From: Bacillus sp. BP-3 | GTDB taxonomy: Bacteria; Bacillota; Bacilli; Bacillales; Bacillaceae_G | DNA: 64,000 nt | Assembly (NCBI RefSeq): GCF_028401955.1 | Contig: NZ_JAQOTJ010000001.1 | Coordinates: forward strand, 405,138 to 469,137 | Direction: 5' to 3' | Shown: positions 9,474-18,655 of the stretch, piece by piece | How positions within the stretch are numbered: the stretch's first letter is position 1 | Layout: every line of letters begins with the position of its first letter | The notes under the pieces: model-generated | What the model was told of the DNA's origin: nothing | The model's input: only the letters and a program-made list of their open reading frames with translations | Databases searched by the model: none | Translations under genes and position numbers: made by a program

Positions 9474-9788
9474 TTAACTCATTAATTTTAAACCAACTGC
9501 ACCGCATAAGATACAGCTTAAAAAGGCAAGGCGGCGCCAATCAGCGGATTCGCGAAAAATGAGAATACCAAGTAATGCACTTCCGGCGGTTCCGATTCCA
9601 GTCCAAATTGCGTAAGCCGTTCCCATTGGCAGTGTATCCATTGCGAGAGATAAGAAGAAGAAACTTACTGCGAAGTTGGCGATTAACATAAGCTTTGGCA
9701 TCCAGCCTTTTTTTTCATTGGCTATCTTCATAAAGATAACACCAGTTACTTCACAAATACCAGCAATAATTAAATATACCCACGCCAT
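9474..9788 (-). CDS. SMR-family multidrug efflux subunit (second of a pair)
   Basis: A 104-aa four-helix protein of the small multidrug resistance family. It starts MAWVYLIIAGICEVTGVIFM, with the membrane-embedded glutamate (E13, in ICEVTG) that binds protons and cationic drug, and has the GTAYAIWTGIGTAGSALLGI loop typical of SMR proteins. The ATG at 9788 is preceded by AGGAGG. It lies one base after its partner gene, so the two probably make a heterodimeric antiporter, as in the paired SMR systems of Bacillus (YkkCD, YvdSR). Confidence 0.93.
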   Translation of the reverse strand: MAWVYLIIAGICEVTGVIFMKIANEKKGWMPKLMLIANFAVSFFFLSLAMDTLPMGTAYAIWTGIGTAGSALLGILIFRESADWRRLAFLSCILCGAVGLKLMS

Positions 9789-9789
9789 T

Positions 9790-10125
9790 TTATGCGGCCT
9801 CCTTCTGTTCTTGTTCACCTGTTACTCGTTTTAAGCCGATAACACCTACGAAAATTAATCCGATAAATAAGATTTTTGTTATTGAAAAAGGTTCACCAAA
9901 TACAAAAATTTCTGTTAGGACAATACCTCCAGCTCCAATTCCTGTGAAAACAGCATATACAGTTCCAACAGGAAGTTTTGCATAAGCCTTAAATAAAAGA
10001 AAAAAGCTAATAGCAATTGCAAGTACAACACCAATCCATTCTAGTGGTGTTGTGGCATGCTTTAAGCCAATTACCCACACAATTTCAATGAGTCCTGCGA
10101 TAACAACATAAATCCATTCCATCAT
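9790..10125 (-). CDS. SMR-family multidrug efflux subunit (first of a pair)
   Basis: A 111-aa SMR protein starting MMEWIYVVIAGLIEIVWVIG, with the conserved glutamate in GLIEIVW and GTVYAVFTGIGAGGIVLTE. The charged C-terminus EQEQKEAA distinguishes it from its partner. The TetR-smr-smr order resembles B. subtilis yvdT-yvdS-yvdR more than ykkCD. No guanidine riboswitch is seen upstream. Instead, an operator at 10138-10157 lies directly before the gene, so control by the adjacent TetR regulator is likely. Confidence 0.92.
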   Translation of the reverse strand: MMEWIYVVIAGLIEIVWVIGLKHATTPLEWIGVVLAIAISFFLLFKAYAKLPVGTVYAVFTGIGAGGIVLTEIFVFGEPFSITKILFIGLIFVGVIGLKRVTGEQEQKEAA

Positions 10126-10137
10126 TTATTCCCCTTC

Positions 10138-10157
10138 CTACCAATCGTTAGGTAAAG
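10138..10157 (-). promoter_or_regulatory. Candidate TetR operator before the SMR pair
   Basis: CTACCAATCGTTAGGTAAAG matches the site at 10780-10799 in 17 of 20 positions, including the core TCGTTAG. Within it, TACC and GGTA are inverted. It lies 13 bases upstream of the SMR start codon, where a bound repressor would block transcription. Confidence 0.7.
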
Positions 10158-10190
10158 GGCGCGAAAATGACGTATTGCGTGTGCAATCCG

Positions 10191-10766
10191 TCAGCTTGAC
10201 AAGCCGCGCCAAAATACTTTCCACGATGCATATAATCGATTTTCAAATGGTTGTATTCCAGCAAATAAAAATTCAACCATTAATCCGTCCATTAAACATA
10301 AATAAGCTGCAACAGCTTCCATTACTTCGATGCTACAAAGTTCTTTCTTTTCTTGTGCCTGTTCAAATATAGGTACTAAAAGCTGTCCGATGCTTTCGAT
10401 GTATGCATTTGCTTTTTCAACAATTTGCTCGCGAAAGGCATCTGGTGGAAAAAATGAAGTGCGTAGCCAAAACATTGCTTCAATACTTTCTTGAAAGCGA
10501 TGGCCATAATCTTTAAGAAGATGAAATAAAAAGTCTCCAAAGGGAGTTTCTTCTGACTTTTTCACATATTGTTTAAAGAATGCAAGATCCTTTTGTAAAG
10601 ATTCTTCTAAGCAAATAAAATATAGCTCTTCTTTTCCTTTAAAGTGTGCATATATTGACGGTTTCTTAATTCCAACTTCATGTGCAATATTTGCTAGTGA
10701 AGTTCCTTCATAGCCATATCGTGCAAAGTGTGAAAGTGCTACAGATTTAATACGGTTTGCTGTCAT
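10191..10766 (-). CDS. TetR-family repressor of the SMR efflux pair (YvdT-like)
   Basis: A 191-aa regulator. The N-terminal helix-turn-helix is clear: RIKSVALSHFARYGYEGTSL, then ANIAHEVGIKKPSIYAHFKG (about residues 7-50). The rest is an all-helical ligand-binding and dimer domain. The start is the ATG at 10766 rather than 10772, because AGGGG is spaced six bases from it. Near-identical candidate operators lie upstream of this gene and of the SMR genes, suggesting autoregulation and repression of efflux, relieved by a toxic cation. The ligand is not known. Confidence 0.92.
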   Translation of the reverse strand: MTANRIKSVALSHFARYGYEGTSLANIAHEVGIKKPSIYAHFKGKEELYFICLEESLQKDLAFFKQYVKKSEETPFGDFLFHLLKDYGHRFQESIEAMFWLRTSFFPPDAFREQIVEKANAYIESIGQLLVPIFEQAQEKKELCSIEVMEAVAAYLCLMDGLMVEFLFAGIQPFENRLYASWKVFWRGLSS

Positions 10767-10779
10767 ACTCATCCCCTAC

Positions 10780-10799
10780 CTACCGTTCGTTAGTTAAAG
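10780..10799 (-). promoter_or_regulatory. Candidate TetR autoregulatory operator
   Basis: CTACCGTTCGTTAGTTAAAG lies 14 bases upstream of the tetR start and repeats the SMR operator with three mismatches. Confidence 0.7.
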
Positions 10800-10850
10800 T
10801 GTAAAACAGAATAAGTGTATAGTCAAGAAGGGCAATCATGCAAAATTAAT

Positions 10851-10878
10851 AAAAGCTCCAGTAATAGGAGCTTTTACA
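10851..10878 (-). terminator. Terminator of the LacI-family gene
   Basis: AAAAGCTCC and GGAGCTTTT form a 9-bp stem with an AGTAATA loop; on the minus strand it is followed by TTATTAATTTT. It overlaps the stop codon. Confidence 0.8.
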
Positions 10879-11851
10879 CTGTTCCTCGTTCAATGAGACG
10901 AAACGGTAACTCTTCAGAAGTCCCTGTAATTTGTTCCTGTTGTACTTGTTCATAAAATAAGGAAAAAGCACGATTTCCCATTGCTAAGCCAGGATTTTCA
11001 ATTGTTGTTATCTCTAATGCTTCAGAAATAGGATGGTTATCAAATCCTAAGATTGCTAAATCCTCTGGTACTCGCAGCCCCTGTTTTTTCGCTTCTGTTA
11101 ATAATCCAGAAGCAACTTGATCGCTTGCAGCAAAAAGAGCGGTAGGACGATTTTTCATCGTTAGTATGCTTTGGATGATATTCGCACCGTCTTGAATTGT
11201 GTAGCATTGATAAAACTGCCAGTCTGTTTGCGAACGTTTACCTGCTGCATGAAGAGTGTCAAAGAAAGCTTGCTCACGCTGCTTCGTACTCACGCTTTTT
11301 TTGCGTGCTAAACAAAATCCAATGTGTTCGTGTCCGTTTTGTAATAAATATTCTGTTCCAATCCGAAAGCCGTCGTAATGATTAACATAGATAGATGATA
11401 TAAGCGGATGCACCAGCTTTTCGCATGAAATGATAGGTGCAAATTTTGCATAAGGTTCAATTGCTTCCCATGAGCTCGTTCGGGAGCAAATAATCATACC
11501 ATCAAATTGTTTCATTTTCATCATTTCAAGAACACGCATTTCTTCGATGCTATCGTAGCTTGTTTGACAGAGGTTAATGCGATATCCAGCTTCAAGTGCT
11601 TTCGTTCCAATACCTTCTATAATTGTACTAAAGTAAGGCAGATTAATAAAAGGAAGCATGACACCAATTGTATGTGTTTTTCCTTTTAGAAGATGAACCG
11701 CATTTACATTTTTGGCGTAATTTAATTCTTCAACAGTTTCTAGGACGCGTTGTCGTTTTTCTTCACTGACATATGGATGCTCATTTAAGACGCGTGAAAC
11801 AGTCGTAACGGAGACGCCAGCCGCTTTCGCGATTTGTTTTATATTTACCAT
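10874..11851 (-). CDS. LacI-family transcriptional regulator (CcpB-like)
   Basis: A 325-aa repressor. Residues 1-50 are a LacI helix-turn-helix with hinge (VNIKQIAKAAGVSVTTVSRV, then LNEHPYVSEEKRQRVLETVE), followed by a periplasmic-binding-protein-like sensor domain (TIGVMLPFINLPYFSTIIEG; DGMIICSR; LAILGFDNHPISEALEITT). The start is the ATG at 11851 with GAGGTG six bases upstream. It resembles Bacillus CcpB in size and in the hinge, but the assignment is tentative. A cre-like palindrome lies 64 bases upstream and could be an autoregulatory site. It is monocistronic. Confidence 0.88.
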   Translation of the reverse strand: MVNIKQIAKAAGVSVTTVSRVLNEHPYVSEEKRQRVLETVEELNYAKNVNAVHLLKGKTHTIGVMLPFINLPYFSTIIEGIGTKALEAGYRINLCQTSYDSIEEMRVLEMMKMKQFDGMIICSRTSSWEAIEPYAKFAPIISCEKLVHPLISSIYVNHYDGFRIGTEYLLQNGHEHIGFCLARKKSVSTKQREQAFFDTLHAAGKRSQTDWQFYQCYTIQDGANIIQSILTMKNRPTALFAASDQVASGLLTEAKKQGLRVPEDLAILGFDNHPISEALEITTIENPGLAMGNRAFSLFYEQVQQEQITGTSEELPFRLIERGTV

Positions 11852-11909
11852 ATGTTTCACCTCTATTTCTATTATACAAGAAAAGGGTCAAAGAAATCTT
11901 GTGAAACTC

Positions 11910-11930
11910 TTGACATGAAAAGCGTTTCAT
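11910..11930. promoter_or_regulatory. cre/LacI-type operator next to a TTGACA box
   Basis: ATGAAAAGCGTTTCAT at 11915-11930 has 6-bp inverted arms (ATGAAA/TTTCAT) around a CG-containing centre and fits the cre consensus bound by LacI/CcpA-type proteins. TTGACA at 11910-11915 directly adjoins it on the plus strand. It lies between the LacI-family gene and the lipoprotein gene, and could regulate either. Confidence 0.6.
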
Positions 11931-12123
11931 ATTCTATCTTGTTAATAAAGCTTTTGTTATTCGCGTAACGATTAAATTCGGCGTGAGAGTAGCAAAAGCT
12001 TTTTTGTCAAATTGTGTGAGATAAAAGGGGAAAGTTTTCAAAGGTAGAGCAGTAAGAAAAAGAGAATATGAACATAACATACGAAAGCCTGAAAAGAGAA
12101 TGTTAGGAAAGGGCGGATGCAAG

Positions 12124-12684
12124 TTGAAAAAACGGATGATATGTTTCGTATTTTCTAGTATGGTGTTAAGTGCATGTTCTTTTCAGCAAACTATGGTCGA
12201 AGAAAAAAAATTTGCTGAAAGTTTAGAGGCAAATGAAGATATGATGTCTGACCCAATGCCGGTACAGTCTGTAAAGAACGTTCTTCCTTTTTCTTTTTAC
12301 ACACCATCATTTTTACCGTATGACTCAACAGATAATCCAAAAGCAGTAGTTCGAAAAATGGGAGATAAGCGGATTGCTCTTGATATTAAATATGAACGGC
12401 AAGAGAAAGGCATGCGAGATTATATTGAATTAACAGTGGCAAACTTTTCGTACAATTTTCCTTATATCGTAGAACAAAATCGTTTTCAGGAGAAAGTAAG
12501 GCTTGCAAATGGTATAATAGCCTATTTTAAAAATAGTAACGAAGAAATGGACGGGGAAGATATGGCGACGCTCACATGGAAAGAAAAGAATGTGGAATAT
12601 CAGTTGCTTTATCGGAATGTTCGTGATCAAGATAGTGAAGATGTTAAGAAAAATTTAGTATATATTGCTAGTAAAATGCAATAG
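12124..12684 (+). CDS. Lipoprotein of unknown function, 186 aa
   Basis: The probable start is a TTG at 12124 after AGGAAAGGG; it gives a classic lipoprotein signal MKKRMICFVFSSMVLSAC with lipobox LSAC and the lipidated Cys at residue 18. The mature part is soluble and probably displayed on the outer face of the membrane. Segments such as LPFSFYTPSFLPYDSTDNP and IALDIKYERQEKGMRDYIEL look like the beta-rich domains of small Bacillus lipoproteins. No family is named with confidence. It converges on yqhL with a shared terminator. Confidence 0.8.
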   Translation: MKKRMICFVFSSMVLSACSFQQTMVEEKKFAESLEANEDMMSDPMPVQSVKNVLPFSFYTPSFLPYDSTDNPKAVVRKMGDKRIALDIKYERQEKGMRDYIELTVANFSYNFPYIVEQNRFQEKVRLANGIIAYFKNSNEEMDGEDMATLTWKEKNVEYQLLYRNVRDQDSEDVKKNLVYIASKMQ

Positions 12685-12715
12685 CTAGCTTGTGTTCGAC
12701 AAGCTAGCTATTTTA
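12681..12715. terminator. Bidirectional terminator
   Basis: ATAGCTAGCTTGT and ACAAGCTAGCTAT give a 13-bp stem with a GTTCG loop, followed by TTTTATT on plus. It separates the lipoprotein gene from convergent yqhL. Confidence 0.88.
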
Positions 12716-13105
12716 TTATGAGTTTTTCTTTTTCACTTTACCAGACCAAGTTTTAAAGCCGCCTTGTAATTGATAAAATTCTTTATAGCCGTGTTTTTTT
12801 AAGAATTGTGCTGCGCGGCCTGTTCGGAAACCGTTTTGGCAGTACATATAAATCGGCTGATCAGTACGAAGTTCTTTGTAACGAAGACGTATTTGTGAAA
12901 TCGGAATATTGCGCGCTCCTAAAATGTGACCAGCAGTATATTCGTCCGCTTCACGAATATCGATAAGCTGTGCCTTACGGTAACCAGCGCGAAATTCTTC
13001 TTCTGAAAGTGTTTTAATTAATTTCTTCTGATAGAAATACATCCATACAGAGTAGCCGATGAATCCTGCAGTTATGGCTAGTAAAATAATAACATTTGTT
13101 GACAC
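12716..13105 (-). CDS. yqhL: Membrane-anchored rhodanese-domain protein (YqhL)
   Basis: A 129-aa protein with one N-terminal membrane helix (about residues 4-24) and a cytosolic rhodanese domain. The active loop is MYCQNGFRTGRAA with the catalytic Cys near residue 89, and DIREADEYTAGHILGARNIP is the standard rhodanese segment. Such proteins carry sulfane sulfur, but the physiological acceptor is unknown. Its position before lipM agrees with the conserved yqhL-yqhM order in Bacillus. Confidence 0.93.
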   Translation of the reverse strand: MSTNVIILLAITAGFIGYSVWMYFYQKKLIKTLSEEEFRAGYRKAQLIDIREADEYTAGHILGARNIPISQIRLRYKELRTDQPIYMYCQNGFRTGRAAQFLKKHGYKEFYQLQGGFKTWSGKVKKKNS

Positions 13106-13272
13106 GATTATATCGCTCCCTTTTTCTTATCCTACTCTCCATATTATAATGCCCATATGTATTTATGCAACAAGTTCATTTTGTATTAGAAGAAATTTCG
13201 TATTCTTTCACAAATTTTATCGAATTTGATAGACTAGAGAATGTGAAAAAAATTAGTTATATGAGGTGTGGG

Positions 13273-14109
13273 ATGGAAAAGGAAAAATGGTGTTATATAA
13301 ATTCCGGTAAATGCTCTCCGGCGTTTAATATGGCGTTAGATGAATGTTTGTTAAATTGGCAAAGTGAAAAGAAAATGCCGCCAACAATTCGTTTTTATGA
13401 ATGGGAAGTTCCGACGTTAACAGTTGGTTATTTCCAGCGTGTTTCAAAAGAAATTGATATGGATGAAGTAAATAGAAATGGTTTTGGTTTTGTACGTCGT
13501 CAAACAGGTGGACGAGGCGTTCTTCATGATAATGAATTAACGTACAGTGTCATTGTGTCTGAAGAGCATCCAAACATGCCAAAAACAGTGACCGAAGCAT
13601 ATCGCGTTATTTCACAAGGATTGTTAGATGGCTTTAAAGCATTAGGTTTAGAAGCTTATTTCGCAGTACCAAAAACAGCTGAGGAGCGTGATAATTTGAA
13701 AAATCCACGTTCAGCAGTTTGTTTTGATGCTCCATCATGGTATGAAATTGTTGTAGAAGGGCGCAAAATTGCTGGAAGTGCACAAACTAGACAAAAAGGT
13801 GTTATTTTACAGCATGGTTCAATTCCGTTAGAAATTGATTTAGACGTGTTGTATGATTTGTTCCTGTTTCCAAATGAACGTGTGAAAGAACGCATGAAAA
13901 AAATGTTCTCTTCAAAAGCAATTGCAATTAATGAATTAACAGATCGTACTTTTACGATTCAGCAACTTATCGATGCATTCCATATTGGGTTTGAAAAAGG
14001 ATTAAATGTGGAGCTTGTACCATATGAGTTAACAGAAGAACAACTTCATGAAGTGCAAACATTAGCAAAAGAAAAGTATGAAAGTGATAAATGGAATTAT
14101 AAGAAATAA
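13273..14109 (+). CDS. lipM: Octanoyl-[GcvH]:protein N-octanoyltransferase-type enzyme LipM
   Basis: A 278-aa member of the biotin/lipoate ligase fold. LipM moves octanoyl from acyl carrier protein to the glycine cleavage H protein, the first step of lipoate synthesis in Bacillus. The nucleophile is expected at the Cys of [19 protein letters not shown] (near residue 150). The [20 protein letters not shown] motif and the acceptor-site lysine in GRKIAGSAQ are present. The start is the ATG at 13273, giving exactly the normal family length; the longer open frame upstream is not coding. It links to gcv and to the bkd dehydrogenase genes in this region. Confidence 0.95.
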   Translation: MEKEKWCYINSGKCSPAFNMALDECLLNWQSEKKMPPTIRFYEWEVPTLTVGYFQRVSKEIDMDEVNRNGFGFVRRQTGGRGVLHDNELTYSVIVSEEHPNMPKTVTEAYRVISQGLLDGFKALGLEAYFAVPKTAEERDNLKNPRSAVCFDAPSWYEIVVEGRKIAGSAQTRQKGVILQHGSIPLEIDLDVLYDLFLFPNERVKERMKKMFSSKAIAINELTDRTFTIQQLIDAFHIGFEKGLNVELVPYELTEEQLHEVQTLAKEKYESDKWNYKK

Positions 14110-14135
14110 GGAGATGGATACCCATCTCCTTTTTT
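14108..14135 (+). terminator. lipM terminator
   Basis: AAGGAGATGG and CCATCTCCTT form a 10-bp stem followed by TTTTTA. Confidence 0.93.
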
Positions 14136-14180
14136 ATATGAATGAGAGCTCTCCAGCAGGAGAAAGCTTTTCTTTATTAA

Positions 14181-15029
14181 TTATAATAAGTTCAATACTT
14201 TTTCCACTTTAATGCCTTTTTGTTTTAGTGAACGCAAACGGTTTACAACATCCATAATTTCTGCATCGAATGCTACCGATATTCCTTGTTTTTGTAACTC
14301 ATTTTTTAAATTCTCGATAGAATCATCTACATCCATACCAAGTTCGTAATCTTGACATACATCTACAGCTTGCTTTACAAGACGAATATATTTTTCTTGT
14401 AATTCAGAATTTGGTTGATTTGTTACAGGTTGTTTAACTGAAGGTGTTGGCTTTGCTGGAGTTGATACCGTTACTACCTTTTGTACTGTAGTTGGTGCAA
14501 CTACTTCTTTTTGTACAGGTGTTGGTGTTGCTTTAACGACAGGCTCTGGACGCACCGGCTTTGGAATTGGTACCTGTGTAGGTGCAACATTTACAACTGG
14601 TTTTGTTACAGGTGTCGTTTCTTTTGAAGTTTCAACTACTGTTTCTTTCTTAGGCGCCGATGTTTCAACAACGGATAGGGAGTTTTCTTCCAATTCTACC
14701 GTTTCTTCTTTTGTTTCTTTACTCCACATCACGCGTTCAATTTGCAGTGAAACATTGTTTTTGTTCATGGCGCTTAATGTCACTTTCCCAACTTCGGCAT
14801 TGCCAGTAAAATCGACAATTTTATAAATAACGCTCTTGTTCCAATCTACTTTTCCGCTCAAAAATAATTCTTCGTTACATTTTGGTGTTAAGCCCTCGAT
14901 TTTAATTTCTGCGTTTACACCGTTTTCACTATACACCATAATTAGCGAAGCATTTACATCTTCGTCGGCTAACATTAGTTCACGTACCATTTTGCCGGTG
15001 CGTACTTGCGTTTTCTTCTTAAGTGACAT
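14181..15029 (-). CDS. Pro/Thr/Val-rich hypothetical protein, 282 aa
   Basis: The start is the ATG at 15029 (MSLKKKTQVRTGKMVRELML) behind GAGGGGAAA. Residues 1-110 form a folded, probably beta-rich domain. Residues about 120-215 are a low-complexity linker of Pro, Thr, Val and Lys with many PKP, PTP and PVQKE units. Residues 215-282 are charged and helical (ELQEKYIRLVKQAVDVCQDY, then LRSLKQKGIKVEKVLNLL). There is no signal peptide or membrane helix, so it is presumably cytosolic or spore-associated. I do not recognise a family. It is monocistronic. Confidence 0.8.
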   Translation of the reverse strand: MSLKKKTQVRTGKMVRELMLADEDVNASLIMVYSENGVNAEIKIEGLTPKCNEELFLSGKVDWNKSVIYKIVDFTGNAEVGKVTLSAMNKNNVSLQIERVMWSKETKEETVELEENSLSVVETSAPKKETVVETSKETTPVTKPVVNVAPTQVPIPKPVRPEPVVKATPTPVQKEVVAPTTVQKVVTVSTPAKPTPSVKQPVTNQPNSELQEKYIRLVKQAVDVCQDYELGMDVDDSIENLKNELQKQGISVAFDAEIMDVVNRLRSLKQKGIKVEKVLNLL

Positions 15030-15986
<957 letters not shown>

Positions 15987-16003
15987 TTGAACATATGAAA
16001 CGA

Positions 16004-16053
16004 TAAAAAAGAAAGACCACACTTCTTAAAAAGAAGCGCGGTCTTTCTTTTTA
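16004..16053. terminator. Bidirectional terminator between mntR and yqhP
   Basis: A long stem pairs AAAAAGAAAGACC with GGTCTTTCTTTTT, with inner arms CTTCTT and AAGAAG. A-runs and T-runs flank both sides. Confidence 0.9.
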
Positions 16054-16430
16054 CCTTTTTTACCTTCAATAACTGTTAAATGGGATTGCTTTCTTTTTCG
16101 TTTTAGGAAGGAAGTATTTCCTTTCTTTCCTTTCGTATCGGAAGCATTTTTCTTTAACAGATTGTTACTTAGGGGTGTTACATTTTGTTTTCCATATTTT
16201 CGGTTCGATTGTTTTGCAGCACGTTTGTAGGAAGATTTTGAGTTATTAGCTGAACTGCTCGAACTTGTAAGCATTTTATAAAGTAAATAAAAGACACCAA
16301 CAACACCGAGCATGATCAGAATGTTTTTTACAACTCCCATTGGGTCTTCAATTGTGAATGATACAAGGTTAAATATTGCCAATCCAACAATTACAACAAA
16401 TAGGGCGAACATAAATGAGCGACCGTTCAT
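16026..16430 (-). CDS. yqhP: YqhP/SA1362-family membrane protein
   Basis: A 134-aa protein with two N-terminal membrane helices (about residues 6-25 and 37-53), then a Ser-rich stretch and a very basic cytosolic tail containing KKNASDTKGKKGNTSFLKRK and GKKGKKKDRASF. The start is the ATG at 16430 with AGGAGG at nine bases. The position between mntR (yqhN) and yqhQ fits yqhP of B. subtilis. The molecular role is not known; the tail could bind nucleic acid or acidic lipid, which is inference. Confidence 0.85.
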   Translation of the reverse strand: MNGRSFMFALFVVIVGLAIFNLVSFTIEDPMGVVKNILIMLGVVGVFYLLYKMLTSSSSSANNSKSSYKRAAKQSNRKYGKQNVTPLSNNLLKKNASDTKGKKGNTSFLKRKRKQSHLTVIEGKKGKKKDRASF

Positions 16431-16511
16431 AAGGAACACCTCCTAAAAAGAAAGATATTTTAATTAGTTTATTAACGAAAGGCTAAGGAATTGAATAACA
16501 TTACGAAAAAG

Positions 16512-17435
16512 TTATTGTTGTTTTCCTTCTAGACGCAGTAGTTCTTCAAATGATGCAATTGCTACTTCAACTTGATCATCTGTTGGTTCTTTCGTTGTTA
16601 ACAGCTGAAGCCATAGACCAGGATATCCTAATGCGCGGAGCACTGGAACGTCCCGTAAGCTGTTTGTAAATTGCAACACTTCAAATGAAATGCCTAGCAC
16701 TACAGGGATGAGCAAAATACGATTTAAAACGCGAACCCAAAGAGGATCGGTTGGAACGAGAAAATATACAAACATTCCGATAATAACAGTAAATATAATA
16801 AAGCTGCTGCCGCACCGGTAATGGAGGCGGGGTTGTTTTTGTACATTTTTTACTGTCAATGGAAGATTGTTCTCATAGGCATTAATTACTTTATGTTCTG
16901 CTCCGTGATATTGAAATACACGTTTAATAAGCGGAGTCAATGAAACAAAATAAATGTAACTAAGCAATAACATAAGTTTAATAACACTTTCAACAATGAT
17001 TTGCCCTGCATGAGATGGAAAAACAGGTCTTGTTAGTTCTGCTAAAAGTGCAGGAGCTGCCGTGAAAATCACTTTTCCAAAGATAAAGGATAAAACACCG
17101 ACTGCTGCAACGCTAAGTATCAGCGTTAACTTCGACTGCTCTTCTTTTTTCTGTGCGAATTGTGCATCCTCTGAAGGATCTACATCAAAGCGTTCTGAAG
17201 CAAAATTTAAATGCTTTGCTCCGTTTGCACTTGCATCAATAATTGCTGCGATTCCGCGTAGAAATGGAATTTTTTTAAACATAGATGATACTTTATTACG
17301 AACGCGTGGTAATCGATAAAATTCGATAGATTTATCTTTACGGCGAATCGCTGTAACAGTATATTCTCTACCGCCAAACATAACTCCTTCTACTACCGCT
17401 TGACCGCCGTAGATTTGTTTTGTCTCCTCTGCCAT
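16512..17435 (-). CDS. yqhQ: DUF1385 membrane protein YqhQ
   Basis: A 307-aa protein. IYGGQAVVEGVMFGGREYTV opens the DUF1385 domain, and FQYHGAEHKVINAYE with LHYRCGSSFIIFTVIIGMFV are its hallmark motifs. Several membrane helices lie around residues 130-160, 175-195 and 230-275. The start is placed at the ATG at 17435 because of homology; the binding site there is weak and the frame stays open upstream. The function is unresolved, although conserved His, Glu and Cys residues hint at metal binding or catalysis. Confidence 0.88.
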   Translation of the reverse strand: MAEETKQIYGGQAVVEGVMFGGREYTVTAIRRKDKSIEFYRLPRVRNKVSSMFKKIPFLRGIAAIIDASANGAKHLNFASERFDVDPSEDAQFAQKKEEQSKLTLILSVAAVGVLSFIFGKVIFTAAPALLAELTRPVFPSHAGQIIVESVIKLMLLLSYIYFVSLTPLIKRVFQYHGAEHKVINAYENNLPLTVKNVQKQPRLHYRCGSSFIIFTVIIGMFVYFLVPTDPLWVRVLNRILLIPVVLGISFEVLQFTNSLRDVPVLRALGYPGLWLQLLTTKEPTDDQVEVAIASFEELLRLEGKQQ

Positions 17436-17674
17436 GTCAACACCAACCTGTATTTGTTTCTCTCTTATCAGAAAAGAGGTAGCGACTCTAGGTGATGTCA
17501 ATATATTGTATGACATCACTACAGTTCCCTTTATTTTATCGACAAAAGTGCACTTCTGACAAGAAAAATCAGCAGGATGGGCGGACATTTCCTATTCTTT
17601 TTATAGACAAATTTCGCAGTATTTAAACATGCTTTAAATAAGTTTCGGACATACTAGTAGGCGGAGGTGTGGAT

Positions 17675-18160
17675 GTGAAACAAGAACAATCTGTTACGAA
17701 AAAAATTGTCCAAATAGGTGTGTTTGGAGGTTTGTTTTGGGGATCTGTTTGGTACTTTCTTCATATTTTTTCTTTTACTGCCCTGGGACCTAATTATTTA
17801 TTACTTCCGTTTGCGTTTGGAGATTGGAAAGAAGGAGTATGGGGAAATGTAGCTGGTATTATATGTATGGGGATACTTTCAATTCTTGTGGCGTTTATAT
17901 ATAAAGCAGTTTTGGGTAAGTTAGAAGGTCTCATTCCAGGTATTATATATGGACTTGTGTGGTGGGGATTATTATTCTTTGCAATTCCACCTGTTGCACC
18001 AGTTATAAAAAGCATGATGAAAATGCCTAAGGAAACGATTGTAACGACAGCATGTATTTTTATTTTATATGGTGTTTTTATTGCATACTCCGTTTCATTT
18101 GAAGTGAGTAACAACACTAGTACAACGGATGAGGAAAAGACAAACTATTCAAATAAGTGA
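17675..18160 (+). CDS. yqhR: YqhR family membrane protein
   Basis: A 161-aa integral membrane protein. The GTG at 17675 is chosen because GGAGG lies seven bases upstream; an in-frame GTG at 17669 is too close. About four membrane helices are visible (IVQIGVFGGLFWGSVWYFLH, GNVAGIICMGILSILVAFIY, LIPGIIYGLVWWGLLFFAIP and TACIFILYGVFIAYSVSF). The C-terminus is polar. It lies upstream of aroQ in the conserved yqhR-aroQ(yqhS)-pepQ(yqhT)-efp order. In B. subtilis this gene is linked to sporulation, but no biochemical role is known to me. Confidence 0.88.
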   Translation: MKQEQSVTKKIVQIGVFGGLFWGSVWYFLHIFSFTALGPNYLLLPFAFGDWKEGVWGNVAGIICMGILSILVAFIYKAVLGKLEGLIPGIIYGLVWWGLLFFAIPPVAPVIKSMMKMPKETIVTTACIFILYGVFIAYSVSFEVSNNTSTTDEEKTNYSNK

Positions 18161-18211
18161 GAGGTATGGTAGAATATTATATAGACATTTTTTTATTAAG
18201 GAGTTAGATAT

Positions 18212-18652
18212 ATGGAGAAGTTGCTCCTCGTTAATGGTCCTAATTTAAACCGTCTTGGTGTGCGAGAGGTTAATGTATATGGTACGGGGACGTTAGCGTC
18301 GTTAGAAATAGATATGAAGCAACAAGCAGAAAATTTGGGAGTGGAGCTAGAATGTTTCCAATCTAATCATGAGGGTGCCATTATTGATATCATTCATGAG
18401 GCTGAAGATACATATAAAGGAATTATTCTAAATCCAGGGGCATTTACGCATTATAGTTATGCAATTCGCGATGCAATTGCCAGTGTTTCGATTCCTGTTA
18501 TCGAGGTACATATTTCAAATATTCATCAACGTGAATCGTTTCGCCACGTATCTGTTACGGCGCCGGTCACAGCGGGACAAATTGTAGGATTCGGTTTGTA
18601 TGGCTATCATTTAGCGTTACTTGCATTAGTGGAGAAAATTCGGGAGGCGTAA
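18212..18652 (+). CDS. aroQ: 3-dehydroquinate dehydratase, type II
   Basis: A 146-aa type II dehydroquinase of the shikimate pathway; it removes water from 3-dehydroquinate by an enolate mechanism. LLLVNGPNLNRLGVREVNVY, with the catalytic Arg and Tyr, and the substrate-binding segments ILNPGAFTHYSYAIRDA and IEVHISNIHQRESFR are all present. The protein assembles as a dodecamer in this family. It overlaps no gene, but pepQ starts three bases after its stop, suggesting one transcript aroQ-pepQ-efp. Confidence 0.96.
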   Translation: MEKLLLVNGPNLNRLGVREVNVYGTGTLASLEIDMKQQAENLGVELECFQSNHEGAIIDIIHEAEDTYKGIILNPGAFTHYSYAIRDAIASVSIPVIEVHISNIHQRESFRHVSVTAPVTAGQIVGFGLYGYHLALLALVEKIREA

Positions 18653-18655
18653 TTC

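Noticed and set aside
9790-10190. Guanidine (ykkC) riboswitch before the SMR pair
   Set aside because: The gap between tetR and the SMR start is only about 65 bases and contains an operator; there is no room for the riboswitch, and no motif was seen.
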